From Azospirillum humicireducens (GTDB lineage Bacteria; Pseudomonadota; Alphaproteobacteria; Azospirillales; Azospirillaceae): DNA of 64,000 nt. Below, piece after piece: positions 45,684-53,824 of the stretch (position 1 is its first letter; every line of letters begins with the position of its first letter). The notes under the pieces were generated by a model that was not told the origin of the DNA, made no database searches, and saw only the letters and a program-made list of their open reading frames with translations. The position numbers and the translations under genes were made by a program. The DNA is taken from the NCBI RefSeq assembly GCF_001639105.2, contig NZ_CP015285.1, positions 1,232,501-1,296,500 of the forward strand. The letters run 5' to 3'.

Positions 45684-46657
45684 GCGTCCCTCCCCGCGCG
45701 CCCATCCCGCAGGGCATGACGGGCAGAGAGGCAGAAGCAGGCAGCCATCAGTCCCGCCATTCCCGCCAGCGGCACGACCACTGCCGGATTCGGCCAGTCC
45801 GGCAGGGACGCGGCGCCGGGCGGCTGGATCATGTCGGCGGCGAAGGGCAGCTCGACTCCAATCATCATCGCCACGCGCTCCTGATCCAGCAGCAGGTCGC
45901 TCAAGGCCTGGCGGTGTTCGGCCACGGTGATCGCGCCCAGCCGCTCCTTGATATGGGCGATCTGGGCAGCGCTGCGCCGTGCCGCCTCCGCCCGCAAATG
46001 GGCATCGGTGGCTGCGGCGACGCGGCCCAGCAGGTCGAGCGCCGTCGCACGGTCGGAATGGCGCAGGGTGATGCGCCGCATCGGCCCCGACCGCAGCATG
46101 TCGATCATCAGCCGGTCACGCAGGGCACGCGCCACCCGCTCCCCATCCGGCTCCACCCAATCCTGCCGGCCGACCAGCGCCAGCAGCGTGCGCTTCACCG
46201 CCGGAATCAAGCCGGCGGGCGGGTGCCAGCGCTGCGACTCCGCATCCCAGCGATCGGGGAACAGAGCGCGCAGCACGCCGGGATCCCGCGCGAGCTGGTC
46301 CGCCACCGGACCGGAGCCGAAAAGTTCGAGATAGCGGGCGAAATCCGACAGCGATTCGTCGCCGGCGCCCGGTTCCGCCATCGCGGCGGAGTCGCGTCCG
46401 CTCAGCGTGGGCACGCGCGCCCCCATGGCGGCGGAGCCGACCCGGGCGGTCGGACCGATCACCATCGTCGCCGTGTAAGCCGGCGCAACCAGCCACAGGG
46501 CGCAAACCGCAAGTGCAATGCCGCCGAAGCAGCCGGTAAGGAGCCAGCGCCACCCCTGCCGCAGCAGGCGAACGAGGCCGCGAAGATCGCCCTCCCCGCC
46601 CTTCGTGGGAAGACGCAGCGTCATGGCGTCGGGTTGGGTCAGCACGCCATCAGGCAT
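45680..46657 (-). CDS. Wzz-like polysaccharide chain-length/co-polymerase protein
   Basis: A 325-aa inner-membrane protein. TM1 is 'LLTGCFGGIALAVCALWLVA', followed by 'PAYTATMVIGPTARVGSA', the start typical of Wzz/BcsA-like GumC proteins. A periplasmic helical domain runs to about residue 280, with 'DLLLDQERVAMMIGVELPFA' near its end. TM2 is 'PAVVVPLAGMAGLMAACFCL'. There is no cytoplasmic tyrosine kinase domain. It overlaps the GT4 gene by 8 bp and the next glycosyltransferase by 4 bp. It should set chain length with the Wzy-like protein at 47935. Confidence 0.82.
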   Translation of the reverse strand: MPDGVLTQPDAMTLRLPTKGGEGDLRGLVRLLRQGWRWLLTGCFGGIALAVCALWLVAPAYTATMVIGPTARVGSAAMGARVPTLSGRDSAAMAEPGAGDESLSDFARYLELFGSGPVADQLARDPGVLRALFPDRWDAESQRWHPPAGLIPAVKRTLLALVGRQDWVEPDGERVARALRDRLMIDMLRSGPMRRITLRHSDRATALDLLGRVAAATDAHLRAEAARRSAAQIAHIKERLGAITVAEHRQALSDLLLDQERVAMMIGVELPFAADMIQPPGAASLPDWPNPAVVVPLAGMAGLMAACFCLSARHALRDGRAGRDA

Positions 46658-47915
46658 ATGGCAGCGGCCTGACCATCATCGGCCGGGAGATCCGCCGTGC
46701 CGACAAAAGGCGTTCGGCGATTGCGGCGAACGCGGCGGCAGCATCATCGGCCGTCCAGGCGGCGGAGCGACGGGCGGCATGAGCGCCCTCCGCTGCGCAA
46801 CGCACCGGATCGGCGGCATAGGACCGGACCGCATCGGCGATGGCAACACCGTCGAACGGATCGATGACGAGTCCGCAGCCGGCAACCCGCGTCGCGGCCT
46901 CGCTCTCCCGTGGTCCCAGGAACAGGCAGGGGCGTCCGGCGGCCTGGACGCCGGCCAGCTTGCTCGGCACCAGCAGTCCTTCCGCCGCCGGGTGCATCGT
47001 CACGAGATGCAGGTCGGCGGCCGACAGACTCTCCGCCAACCGCTCCGCCGGCTGCCAGGGCATCCGCCGCAGATTGCGCAGGCCACGGCTTCGCGCCTTC
47101 CCCTCCACCGCCGCGAATCCCCTCCCCTCCCCGGTCAGCAGGAACAGGATGTTCGGGTCGCTGTCCTGCAGCCGCGCCGCGGCCTCCAGCACGCCGTCCA
47201 TCGGGTGGGAAAGGCCGAGGGTTCCGGAATAGGAGACCACAAAACGGCTTTCGACTTCCCTCGCCCCCAAGGACCTGCGGAAAGCGCTGCCGGCCTTCGG
47301 CAACGGGCGGATGGCAGGATCGGGCCAGTTGGGCAGAAGGCACAGCCGCTCCTCCTTCACGCCCATGGCCGCGATCCGGTCGCGCATGCAGCGTCCGATC
47401 GCGATCACGCCGTCGTGACGGCGCAAGGCCCGCGACATTCCTTTTACGGCCAGCCGATGCACCATCCCCGGCATGCGCACACCCAGCACCGGCAGCAGAT
47501 CGGGATAGAGGTCCTGGCACCAGTGCACCGTCGCCGCGCCATGGCGTGCAGCCAGAATCGGCCCGGCGAGCGCCAGCATCGGCGGATCGGTCATCGTCAC
47601 CACCACGTCATGACGCGGCAGGCGCAGGGCCAGTCCGGTCAGACGGCACAGCGAGTCGAGATACGCACGGGCGTCCGGCCGATCCCCCTCCGGCACCTCG
47701 CCGCCGGTCCGATGGAGCGCGATGCCCGCTGGCGCGGCGACGCGAGACACCGCTCCATCCGCGACCACCGTGACCCGCCAGCCTGCAGCCACCATGCGGG
47801 TTGCCAGATCGTCAAGGCAACGCCCGGTCGCCCCGCGGTCGGGCGGGAACACCCGATTGACGAACAGTATGGAAGGTCTGCCGAGCGTCACAGCGCACCG
47901 AAGCCAGAATTGCAC
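46650..47915 (-). CDS. GT4-family glycosyltransferase
   Basis: A 421-aa GT-B enzyme. The N-terminal domain has 'SILFVNRVFPPDRGATGRCL' and 'HDVVVTMTDPPMLALAGPIL', then 'VHWCQDLYPDLLPVLG'. The C-terminal donor domain has 'FVVSYSGTLGLSHPMDGVLE', 'NILFLLTGEGRGFAAVEGKA' and 'AEGLLVPSKLAGVQAAGRPC', with the E-x7-E-like acidic region. It resembles WcaI/WbuB-like transferases. The start is a GTG at 47915 or 47891, with no clear ribosome site for either. It lies 20 bp after the polymerase-like gene. Confidence 0.88.
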   Translation of the reverse strand: MQFWLRCAVTLGRPSILFVNRVFPPDRGATGRCLDDLATRMVAAGWRVTVVADGAVSRVAAPAGIALHRTGGEVPEGDRPDARAYLDSLCRLTGLALRLPRHDVVVTMTDPPMLALAGPILAARHGAATVHWCQDLYPDLLPVLGVRMPGMVHRLAVKGMSRALRRHDGVIAIGRCMRDRIAAMGVKEERLCLLPNWPDPAIRPLPKAGSAFRRSLGAREVESRFVVSYSGTLGLSHPMDGVLEAAARLQDSDPNILFLLTGEGRGFAAVEGKARSRGLRNLRRMPWQPAERLAESLSAADLHLVTMHPAAEGLLVPSKLAGVQAAGRPCLFLGPRESEAATRVAGCGLVIDPFDGVAIADAVRSYAADPVRCAAEGAHAARRSAAWTADDAAAAFAAIAERLLSARRISRPMMVRPLPYA

Positions 47916-47934
47916 GCGAAAGTATGCTTTGTCT

Positions 47935-49161
47935 CTATGGCTTGGACAACCCCTTCCTGAACTCGGACGCCAAAAGCATCAGCGACAGGATGACGCCAGT
48001 ATCGAGATACTTGAAACTGGTATGGAGACAGAGCGCCATGAGCAGCGGCGGCACCACCGCCATGGCCAAAGGCGGATCCTCCGCCAGCAGGCGACGCCAG
48101 GGACGGACCAGGGCGCACAGGTAGGCTGCGAATGCGAGCATGCCCAGGAGTCCCGTCTTCAGCAGGCTGTAGCTGACCAGGGTGTGGGTGTAGCCGACCC
48201 GCCATCCTCCTACGGCCGGATTGGCGATGCGCGCCCCCCATCCATCGCCGAACAGCAGGATCCAGGGCGATGAAACTGCATGGTCGATCACCGCCGCCGC
48301 TTCCTCCCAGCGCGTGTTGGCGCCGGTCAGCCGGGTCTTCTCCGCCACCTGCTGCCAGGCACCGACAAGCGCATCCCCGGCGGGAAGGATGACGACCCCC
48401 ACCGCCAGCAGCAGCGGAGCCGCCAGCCAGGGGCGCCGCCGCACCCACCACAGGGCCACCATCGTCAGCGACAGCACAGCCAGCCCCAAGGCGGTGCGGT
48501 GGACGGCTCCTGCCAAAGCACCGAGGCAGAGCCCTCCCCCGGCAGCGCAGGCGAACGCCGCGATCCAGCGCCTGAACGCTCCTCCGACCGCCACGAGCGA
48601 GAGCGCCAGCGCCGGCAACGCCACCGCGGCGAACAACACCGATGGGGCATTCAGCAGATAGGCCCCCCCGTCCGCCATCGCCCGCGTACCGACGGCGCCG
48701 AACCCCCAATCCGCCTGCTTCCACCAGCGCAAGGTCAGGAGCAATCCGGCGAGGGCCAGCCCGCCGGTCAGAAGCCGCGCACCCCAGGCTCCGGCGCGCC
48801 GCAATGCGGGAACCAGCAGCACCGGCAGGAACAGATAGAACAGCGGCACCACGTCCCGCAGGATGTCCGCCGCCTCCCAGCCGAGCGCCGCCCCACGCAG
48901 CAGCGGCACCCACAGCAGCCAGCCCAGCGCCGCGACCGCGATGGCCATCCAGGCCCCCTCCCCCGAGTCGCGCAGCGCATGGCCGGTCGCCACCATCAGA
49001 GGCCGCCTCCAGCCGATGGACAGCAGGATCAGCAGGCCGATGGCGGCCTCGCCCCAGCGCAGGGACGGCGGCGCAGGGACGCTGACGCCGCCATATATCA
49101 GTAGCGCTCCCGCCATCGCCGCGGCCGAAGCAAGGCGCATTCCGGACGCAGCAGTCATCAC
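47935..49161 (-). CDS. O-antigen polymerase/ligase-like membrane protein
   Basis: A 408-aa protein with about ten or more hydrophobic segments. It has a long periplasmic loop 'EKTRLTGANTRWEEAAAVID' and 'SSPWILLFGDGWGARIANPA', followed by 'YTHTLVSYSLLKTGLLGMLA'. The order of a Wzy-type loop with R-x-x-x-W and H-x-x-x-x-x-x-L residues between late helices suits the O-antigen polymerase/ligase (Wzy/WaaL) family. It is the first gene of the minus-strand run Wzy-GT4-Wzz-GT2. No flippase (Wzx) gene is in the window. Confidence 0.82.
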   Translation of the reverse strand: MMTAASGMRLASAAAMAGALLIYGGVSVPAPPSLRWGEAAIGLLILLSIGWRRPLMVATGHALRDSGEGAWMAIAVAALGWLLWVPLLRGAALGWEAADILRDVVPLFYLFLPVLLVPALRRAGAWGARLLTGGLALAGLLLTLRWWKQADWGFGAVGTRAMADGGAYLLNAPSVLFAAVALPALALSLVAVGGAFRRWIAAFACAAGGGLCLGALAGAVHRTALGLAVLSLTMVALWWVRRRPWLAAPLLLAVGVVILPAGDALVGAWQQVAEKTRLTGANTRWEEAAAVIDHAVSSPWILLFGDGWGARIANPAVGGWRVGYTHTLVSYSLLKTGLLGMLAFAAYLCALVRPWRRLLAEDPPLAMAVVPPLLMALCLHTSFKYLDTGVILSLMLLASEFRKGLSKP

Positions 49162-49176
49162 CGCCGCACTGCCGGG

Positions 49177-49216
<40 letters not shown>

Positions 49217-49720
49217 TCAGGCCCAGCGCTGTTCGGCGCGATCCAACCGGTAGAAGAGCCCTTCCTGCGGACGCAGGCGCAGGGTGCCGGTCAGAGTCAC
49301 CGGCTCCCTGGTGCTGGGCAATGCGATGGAAGAGTGGACATGCATCATACCGGCCGGTCCGGGGCTTTCGCAGGCGGGGCAGCCCATGGGATTGGCGGAC
49401 AGGATGAAGCGGTTGTGGGTGGTGCCGCCGGTCAGCGGAACCATGAAGCCGCGGACGGTGACGGTACGGCCGTCCAGGGCGGAGACCTTGACCGGAAACT
49501 GCGGATCGCCGGCGAGGCCGCCGAGCCGGACCGTGCCAAGGTCGCGCCACAGAGCCGTCGTCTCGTCCAACGGCAAGTGGAACGGCCCTGCCGGATGGCT
49601 GGGCGCCTCGGGTGTACCGGCTGCCCAAACCGCCCAGCCGGCGACGGGCGCCAGCGCGAGCGGCAACAGGATCTGGCGCCTGCCGGGCATGGCAGCGCCG
49701 AGACGGGTGGCGGTGTTCAT
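49217..49720 (-). CDS. DUF3299-like exported protein
   Basis: A 167-aa protein with a twin-arginine-like or Sec signal ('GRRQILLPLALAPVAGWAVW'). Its mature domain has 'LWRDLGTVRLGGLAGDPQFP', 'KVSALDGRTVTVRGFMVPLT', 'THNRFILSANPMGCPACESP' and 'MMHVHSSIALPSTREPVTLT'. The 'GfmvPl....t...FlL.......C' pattern with CPAC resembles DUF3299 proteins, thought to be periplasmic. GGGAG precedes the ATG at 49720. Its stop is 56 bp before the Wzy-like start on the same strand. Confidence 0.75.
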   Translation of the reverse strand: MNTATRLGAAMPGRRQILLPLALAPVAGWAVWAAGTPEAPSHPAGPFHLPLDETTALWRDLGTVRLGGLAGDPQFPVKVSALDGRTVTVRGFMVPLTGGTTHNRFILSANPMGCPACESPGPAGMMHVHSSIALPSTREPVTLTGTLRLRPQEGLFYRLDRAEQRWA

Positions 49721-50088
49721 GGTCGCTTCTCCCCTGCTGCGTTGCTTCGTCACCGGGGCTGCGAAATCGGGGCGCCGTATGTTTTGGAAGTCTTCGGTCC
49801 GGTCGCCGGGGGACAGCTCGATCCGGTGCTGGGCGCCGCCTTCTGCCGGGCGGTCGCCGATGTCGCGGGAGTGTCCGGCAAGTCGAGCTTCCGGTCAACG
49901 GCCAACTCGGTGTGCCATGGTAGGGAATGCGGTGCGGAAGAACAGGATCGACTTGTGCGCCGTCACTGGAGGTTTCAAAAAAACGCAATGTGTTTGACGG
50001 ACTACGGCAACGCGCCCCATAGTCCACCGGCTGTCCTTGCCGCACTGCACACAGCCCTGAGCCAGCCGTTCCCGTAACGAGACGAGCC
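49721..50088. other. Intergenic region between divergent genes
   Basis: A 368-bp gap. No frame in it has both a ribosome site and recognisable content. The right end holds a promoter-like element: TTGACG (49994-49999), 18 nt, CATAGT (50018-50023), 65 bp before the amidohydrolase gene. Confidence 0.5.
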
Positions 50089-50913
50089 ATGGAAACCTTC
50101 CGCTTCCAGCCAGGTGAAACGCCGGTCCTGCTCAGCATTCCGCATGTCGGGACCATGATTCCGCCGGATATCGCCGCGACGATGACCGAACACGGGATTG
50201 CACAGCCCGATGTCGATCGGCACCTGGACCGGTTGTATCACTTCGCCCCGGCTCTCGGAATCGGTTTCCTGACGGCGCTCTGTTCGCGATATGTGGTCGA
50301 CCTGAACCGCGACCCAGAGGGAATCGTCGCCCAGCCCGGCCTCGACCCGACGGAACTCTGCCCGCTGACGAGCTTCGACCATGCGCCGATCTATCGCGCC
50401 GGGCAGGAACCCGACCGGGCGGAGATCGAACGGCGGGTCGGCGCCTACTGGCGTCCCTATCATGAACAGCTGCACAGCGAACTGCGCGCCCTGCGCGACC
50501 GGTTCGGGGTCGCGGTGCTGTTCGACGCCCATTCCGTGCGCAGCCGGGTTCCACGCTTCTTCGACGGCACCCTGCCGGACTTCAACCTGGGCACCGGCGA
50601 CGGCAGCAGCGCCGCCCAGCCGCTGGTCGCCCGACTGATGAACGTCCTTTCGGCATCGGAACGTTACTCCGCCGCATTGAACGGCCGCATGCGCGGCGGC
50701 TACATCATCCGCAATTACGGCAAGCCGGACGAGAATATCCACGCCATCCAGCTGGAGCTGACCCAGTCCACCTATATGGACGAGGACGCGCCCTACCGCT
50801 TCCGCCCCGACCTGGCGGCGGAGCTGAAGCCTGGGCTGGAGCGGCTGATGAGCGCAGTCGTCGAGTGGGCGTGGCAGAAGGCCAGCGGACAGCGCCGCGC
50901 AGCCTATCTGTAA
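50089..50913 (+). CDS. hutG: N-formylglutamate amidohydrolase
   Basis: A 274-aa enzyme of the N-formylglutamate deformylase family, which releases formate from N-formyl-L-glutamate at the end of one histidine degradation route. It has 'VLLSIPHVGTMIPPDIAATM', 'DRHLDRLYHFAPALGIGFLT', 'SRYVVDLNRDPEGI', 'YHEQLHSELRALRDRFGVAV', 'LFDAHSVRSRVPRFF' and 'HAIQLELTQSTYMDE'. The His, Asp and Glu residues in these blocks are probable metal ligands. No other hut genes are near, so the histidine role is inferred from the family. Confidence 0.9.
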   Translation: METFRFQPGETPVLLSIPHVGTMIPPDIAATMTEHGIAQPDVDRHLDRLYHFAPALGIGFLTALCSRYVVDLNRDPEGIVAQPGLDPTELCPLTSFDHAPIYRAGQEPDRAEIERRVGAYWRPYHEQLHSELRALRDRFGVAVLFDAHSVRSRVPRFFDGTLPDFNLGTGDGSSAAQPLVARLMNVLSASERYSAALNGRMRGGYIIRNYGKPDENIHAIQLELTQSTYMDEDAPYRFRPDLAAELKPGLERLMSAVVEWAWQKASGQRRAAYL

Positions 50914-50935
50914 CCCAGCTCCCCTGAAAAAGAGT

Positions 50936-50963
50936 GGCCCTCCCCCGTCGCCGGGGAAGGGCC
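50936..50963. terminator. Hairpin between convergent genes
   Basis: GGCCC/GGGCC and CCCC/GGGG stems with a small internal loop lie between the hutG stop (50913) and the stop of the ATPase gene (50989). There is no T-run. It is probably a shared 3' end. Confidence 0.5.
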
Positions 50964-50988
50964 GAAGGACGGCCTGATCGGGGATGGA

Positions 50989-52650
50989 TCAGATCTGGCC
51001 GCGCTCACTCGCCTGACGCATCAGAACATATTGGCGCATCATCTGATTACGGAAACGATAGCGTTCCAATCCCGGCTCCACCATCGGGGCCAGGACGCCG
51101 CCATGGTCGTCGCGGGTCAGGCGTTTCAGCAGGTCGAGCGTCGCGGCACTCGGCAACTCACCGCTGTCGCCCGCCAGATCGTTGGGATCGAACACGCCAT
51201 AGGCGTCGGCCGGGCACAGGGCGGCGGCCAGCAGCGCATCCTCCAGTTCCGCGCGGCGGTCGGCCGCCAGTGCGCGGGCATAGCTCTCGACGATGCCGCG
51301 CTCGGCCTCCTGCAGGCAGCGGGCGACGGCATAGGCCAGATCCGGCCGCTCCACCAGCTTGCTGCCGCGGCTGACGGCGCTGCGCGCCGCATGCAGGCCC
51401 AGAAGCTGGGCGTAGTAGGGGAGCCCGCGCACGAACTCGGCGATCCGCCGCACCACGTCGGGCGCGAACTCGATCCCGGCATTCTGGGCACCGGCCTGGA
51501 TCAGCCGGCCGATCTCCTGATCGGTCATCAGCGGCAGATGCACCGGCACCAGCGACCGCTGGATCGACGGATGCTTGCCCAGCAGCTGGTCCAGATTCTC
51601 GGCGACGCCGACCACCAGCAGGGTGACCGGGATCGAACTGTCGGTCAGGTTCTTGAACAGCTCCGCCAGCTTGTTGCGGAAATCCTCGTCAAGGACGCGG
51701 TCGTATTCGTCCAGGATCAGCAGCACATGGGTGGCGTGGATGCCCGCCAGCACCTCGTTCAGTTCGGTGACGCTGAAGGTGCCGTCCGGCAACAGCTCGT
51801 TCAGGCTGGCGAAGTTGCGCCGGGCCGCGAACGGGTTGTCGAGCGCTGAGCGGTAATAGGTGGAGGGGATCTTCTTCAGGAAGTGCCTGAAGATGTCCTC
51901 GAAGCTCAGTTCGCCGCTGCAGGTCAGCTTCAGCGACAGGTAGCCGGCCTGCCCGGCGATCTTCTCGATCGCATTGGCGACGGAAGTCTTGCCGCGGCCG
52001 CGGTCGCCATAAAGGATGACGTGCGCCCGCTCCTCCTCGATGGCCGAGATGATGCGGCGGAGCGTGTCGTTGCGGCCGATGAACAGGCCGTTCAGCTGCT
52101 GCTTCGGCCGGGTCGGGGTGAAGGCCTCGCGCAGCAGGCCGTTCAGCTCCGGCGTCAGGCCCTTCAGCATGGCCGGCGCGTTGGCGCCCATGCCGCCGCG
52201 ATAGCCGCCGTTGACCGACATGGTGAAGCGCGGCAGCTCGTGCTCGCTTTCAGCCTCGCGCCCGCCGGGCTGCGGGAACATGTGGCCGCGGCGGTCGCCG
52301 GTGGCGTCGTTGTCGATGATGTCGGGCTGGCGCGGCGCGGCAGGACCGCGCATCGCCTCGAACCCGACGCGTCCCTGTCCGCCGCCCTGTCCGCCGTCCA
52401 CCGGACGCAGGGGCGTCCCTCCGGGCCGGGAGAATCCGGGAGCATTGGGGAAGTTGCCTGTGGTGGATCCTGGACCGGACAGGCCCGGTCCCGACATGCC
52501 AGGTCCACTCATGCCCATTCCGTTGCCGGTCAGGCCGCCGCCGAGTCCGCCACCGCCTAGACCCGCACCGCCTAGACCCGCACCGCCAGCCGCCGGCATC
52601 CGTTCGTCCGCCACAGCGGCCGAGCGACGCTTCCGAAAGAAATTCCGCAT
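50989..52650 (-). CDS. Orc1/STAND-like AAA ATPase with glycine-rich N-terminal tail
   Basis: A 553-aa ATPase. Residues 1-20 are basic (MRNFFRKRR). About 20-110 are a disordered Gly/Pro/Met tail with repeats such as 'GLGGAGLGGGGLGGG' and 'GMSGPGMSGPGLSGPG'. The AAA core begins 'LNGLFIGRNDTLRRIISAIE'. It has Walker A 'VILYGDRGRGKTSVANAIEK', Walker B 'HVLLILDEYDRVLDEDFRNK' and a sensor region 'LLVVGVAENLDQLLGKHPSI'. A helical lid follows, and a winged-helix-like end 'RYRFRNQMMRQYVLMRQASE'. This resembles Orc1-like and STAND P-loop ATPases. The role is unknown. I chose ATG 52650 over TTG 52659. Confidence 0.8.
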   Translation of the reverse strand: MRNFFRKRRSAAVADERMPAAGGAGLGGAGLGGGGLGGGLTGNGMGMSGPGMSGPGLSGPGSTTGNFPNAPGFSRPGGTPLRPVDGGQGGGQGRVGFEAMRGPAAPRQPDIIDNDATGDRRGHMFPQPGGREAESEHELPRFTMSVNGGYRGGMGANAPAMLKGLTPELNGLLREAFTPTRPKQQLNGLFIGRNDTLRRIISAIEEERAHVILYGDRGRGKTSVANAIEKIAGQAGYLSLKLTCSGELSFEDIFRHFLKKIPSTYYRSALDNPFAARRNFASLNELLPDGTFSVTELNEVLAGIHATHVLLILDEYDRVLDEDFRNKLAELFKNLTDSSIPVTLLVVGVAENLDQLLGKHPSIQRSLVPVHLPLMTDQEIGRLIQAGAQNAGIEFAPDVVRRIAEFVRGLPYYAQLLGLHAARSAVSRGSKLVERPDLAYAVARCLQEAERGIVESYARALAADRRAELEDALLAAALCPADAYGVFDPNDLAGDSGELPSAATLDLLKRLTRDDHGGVLAPMVEPGLERYRFRNQMMRQYVLMRQASERGQI

Positions 52651-52680
52651 CCGTCCCAATCCCCACGCGTTGTCGGCGTT

Positions 52681-52732
52681 CGCGGAACCGCTCCCCTTTC
52701 GGCTTCTCTGTCGGGCCAGGAACGGTTCCGCG
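52681..52732. other. Inverted repeat in the ATPase leader
   Basis: CGCGGAACCG (52681-52690) and CGGTTCCGCG (52723-52732) are perfect 10-bp inverted arms separated by 32 bp, upstream of the ATPase start. A TATTAT -10-like box lies further upstream on the minus strand (52788-52783). The whole stretch 52651-52855 holds no gene. Confidence 0.45.
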
Positions 52733-52855
52733 TGTTCCCGATGTAAGCGCTGCGCCGGCCGGGGTGGGCTGGGATTTCGGATATAATACCGACGCGGCTT
52801 CCCTCGTTCGGGGACCTCTTCCGAAGGGGCAGGCGCCCCGACGTCATAGGCCCGC

Positions 52856-52954
52856 TCAGCCGATCAGGATCGGCCCGACCGTTGCCCAGCCATAGAGAAC
52901 GGCGAGGAACAGGGCGAGGGTCATGCATTCACGCAGGAAAGCCAGAACCGACAT
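52856..52954 (-). CDS. 32-aa single-pass membrane peptide under LexA-type control
   Basis: A 33-codon frame reads MSVLAFLREC, MTLALFLAVLYGWATVG and PILIG, then TGA. Residues about 10-30 form one hydrophobic helix behind a short N-terminal segment with Arg and Glu. The frame is accepted because GGAGGT, a near-perfect ribosome site, lies 4-5 nt before the ATG, and because three GTTC-N7-GTTC boxes crowd its promoter region (52968-53038). Known precedent: Caulobacter SidA is a 29-aa SOS-induced inner-membrane division inhibitor. Homology to SidA is not claimed. The ATPase gene follows on the same strand after 205 bp. Confidence 0.75.
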   Translation of the reverse strand: MSVLAFLRECMTLALFLAVLYGWATVGPILIG

Positions 52955-52967
52955 GCCAACCTCCATT

Positions 52968-53038
52968 GTTCGCGTCTTGTTCTTGTATGGCTACCAGAAC
53001 GGACGCTGAACAGCAACCGCATAGTTCTCTTTACGTTC
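52968..53038 (-). promoter_or_regulatory. Three LexA (SOS) boxes
   Basis: The alphaproteobacterial LexA box is the direct repeat GTTC-N7-GTTC. Three perfect matches are present: GTTC-GCGTCTT-GTTC at 52968-52982 (plus), GTTC-AGCGTCC-GTTC at 53011-52997 (minus) and GTTC-TCTTTAC-GTTC at 53024-53038 (plus). A weak promoter, TTGCTG (53016-53011), 17 nt, TAGCCA (52993-52988), reads toward the 32-aa gene, with one box in its spacer, one downstream and one upstream. The boxes begin 14 bp before the ATG. Confidence 0.8.
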
Positions 53039-53134
53039 CTGTTATGGGCGCAGGTGTTCCCTTCTGGACACAGATCGAACAGGTTGGTGAGTATAAGATT
53101 ACGTGTCGGACGCGCGAAAATTTCCAGCCGAGAG

Positions 53135-53623
53135 TCAGGCGGGATCGGCATCGTCGTAGCGGATCAGGTCGGTCCAGGCGCGCTCCAGCCGCCGCAGCGT
53201 GCGGTAGGTGGTCTCGAAATCGGCACCGTCGCTGTCACTGCGCAGCAGGCTGTCGGCCCGCGCCGCTTCCAGCTTCTTCAGCGCCTCGCAGGTGGCCAGT
53301 CCCTGTTCCGACAGCTTGAGCCGCGCGGCCCGCCGGTCGCGCAGGGACGGGCTGCGGTCGACATAGCCGGCTTCCACCAGATGCTTCAGATTGTAGGAGG
53401 CGTTGGACCCCAGGTAATAGCCGCGCTCCAGCAGATCGCGGACAGACAGCTCCTCGGTGCCGATGTGCAGCAGCATCAGGGCCTGGGTCGGGCTGAGGTC
53501 GGTCACGCCGATCCGGGCCAGCTCCATCCGAAGCACGTCGAGGAAGCGGCGGGTGATGCTCTCCATGACGCGGCCAAGGTCGGTGTAGACCGCGGGGGCC
53601 GCCACGCTCTGCTGCATGCTCAT
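53135..53623 (-). CDS. MarR-like winged-helix regulator
   Basis: A 162-aa protein. It has 'VMESITRRFLDVLRMELARI', 'LSPTQALMLLHIGTEELSVR', 'DLLERGYYLGSNASYNLKHL', 'VEAGYVDRSPSLRDRRAARL' and 'KLSEQGLATCEALKKLEAAR'. The helix-turn-helix and charged wing are clear. The segment 'GYYLGSNASYNLKHL' suits the LdtR-like branch of the family, though this is recalled only. AGGAACG precedes the ATG. Its 3' end lies 96 bp upstream of the outermost LexA box, so it could contribute read-through to the membrane peptide. Confidence 0.88.
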   Translation of the reverse strand: MSMQQSVAAPAVYTDLGRVMESITRRFLDVLRMELARIGVTDLSPTQALMLLHIGTEELSVRDLLERGYYLGSNASYNLKHLVEAGYVDRSPSLRDRRAARLKLSEQGLATCEALKKLEAARADSLLRSDSDGADFETTYRTLRRLERAWTDLIRYDDADPA

Positions 53624-53824
53624 CGTTCCTATGCCAGTGGCTTGTCAGCCGTTGTCCGGGCGCCGCGGCACTGCCGCGCTTGCGAACCGGCGGACCGGGG
53701 AAGCGGCGCCGAAGCCCCCTTCCCGCGGTCGTTTCTTAATGGCCTGTGACGATGGGCGGATTTTGATGCGAATTGGAGGGACAAACTTGAGACGCGGGGG
53801 CTTCGCCACCCCTCGATTGCTTAA

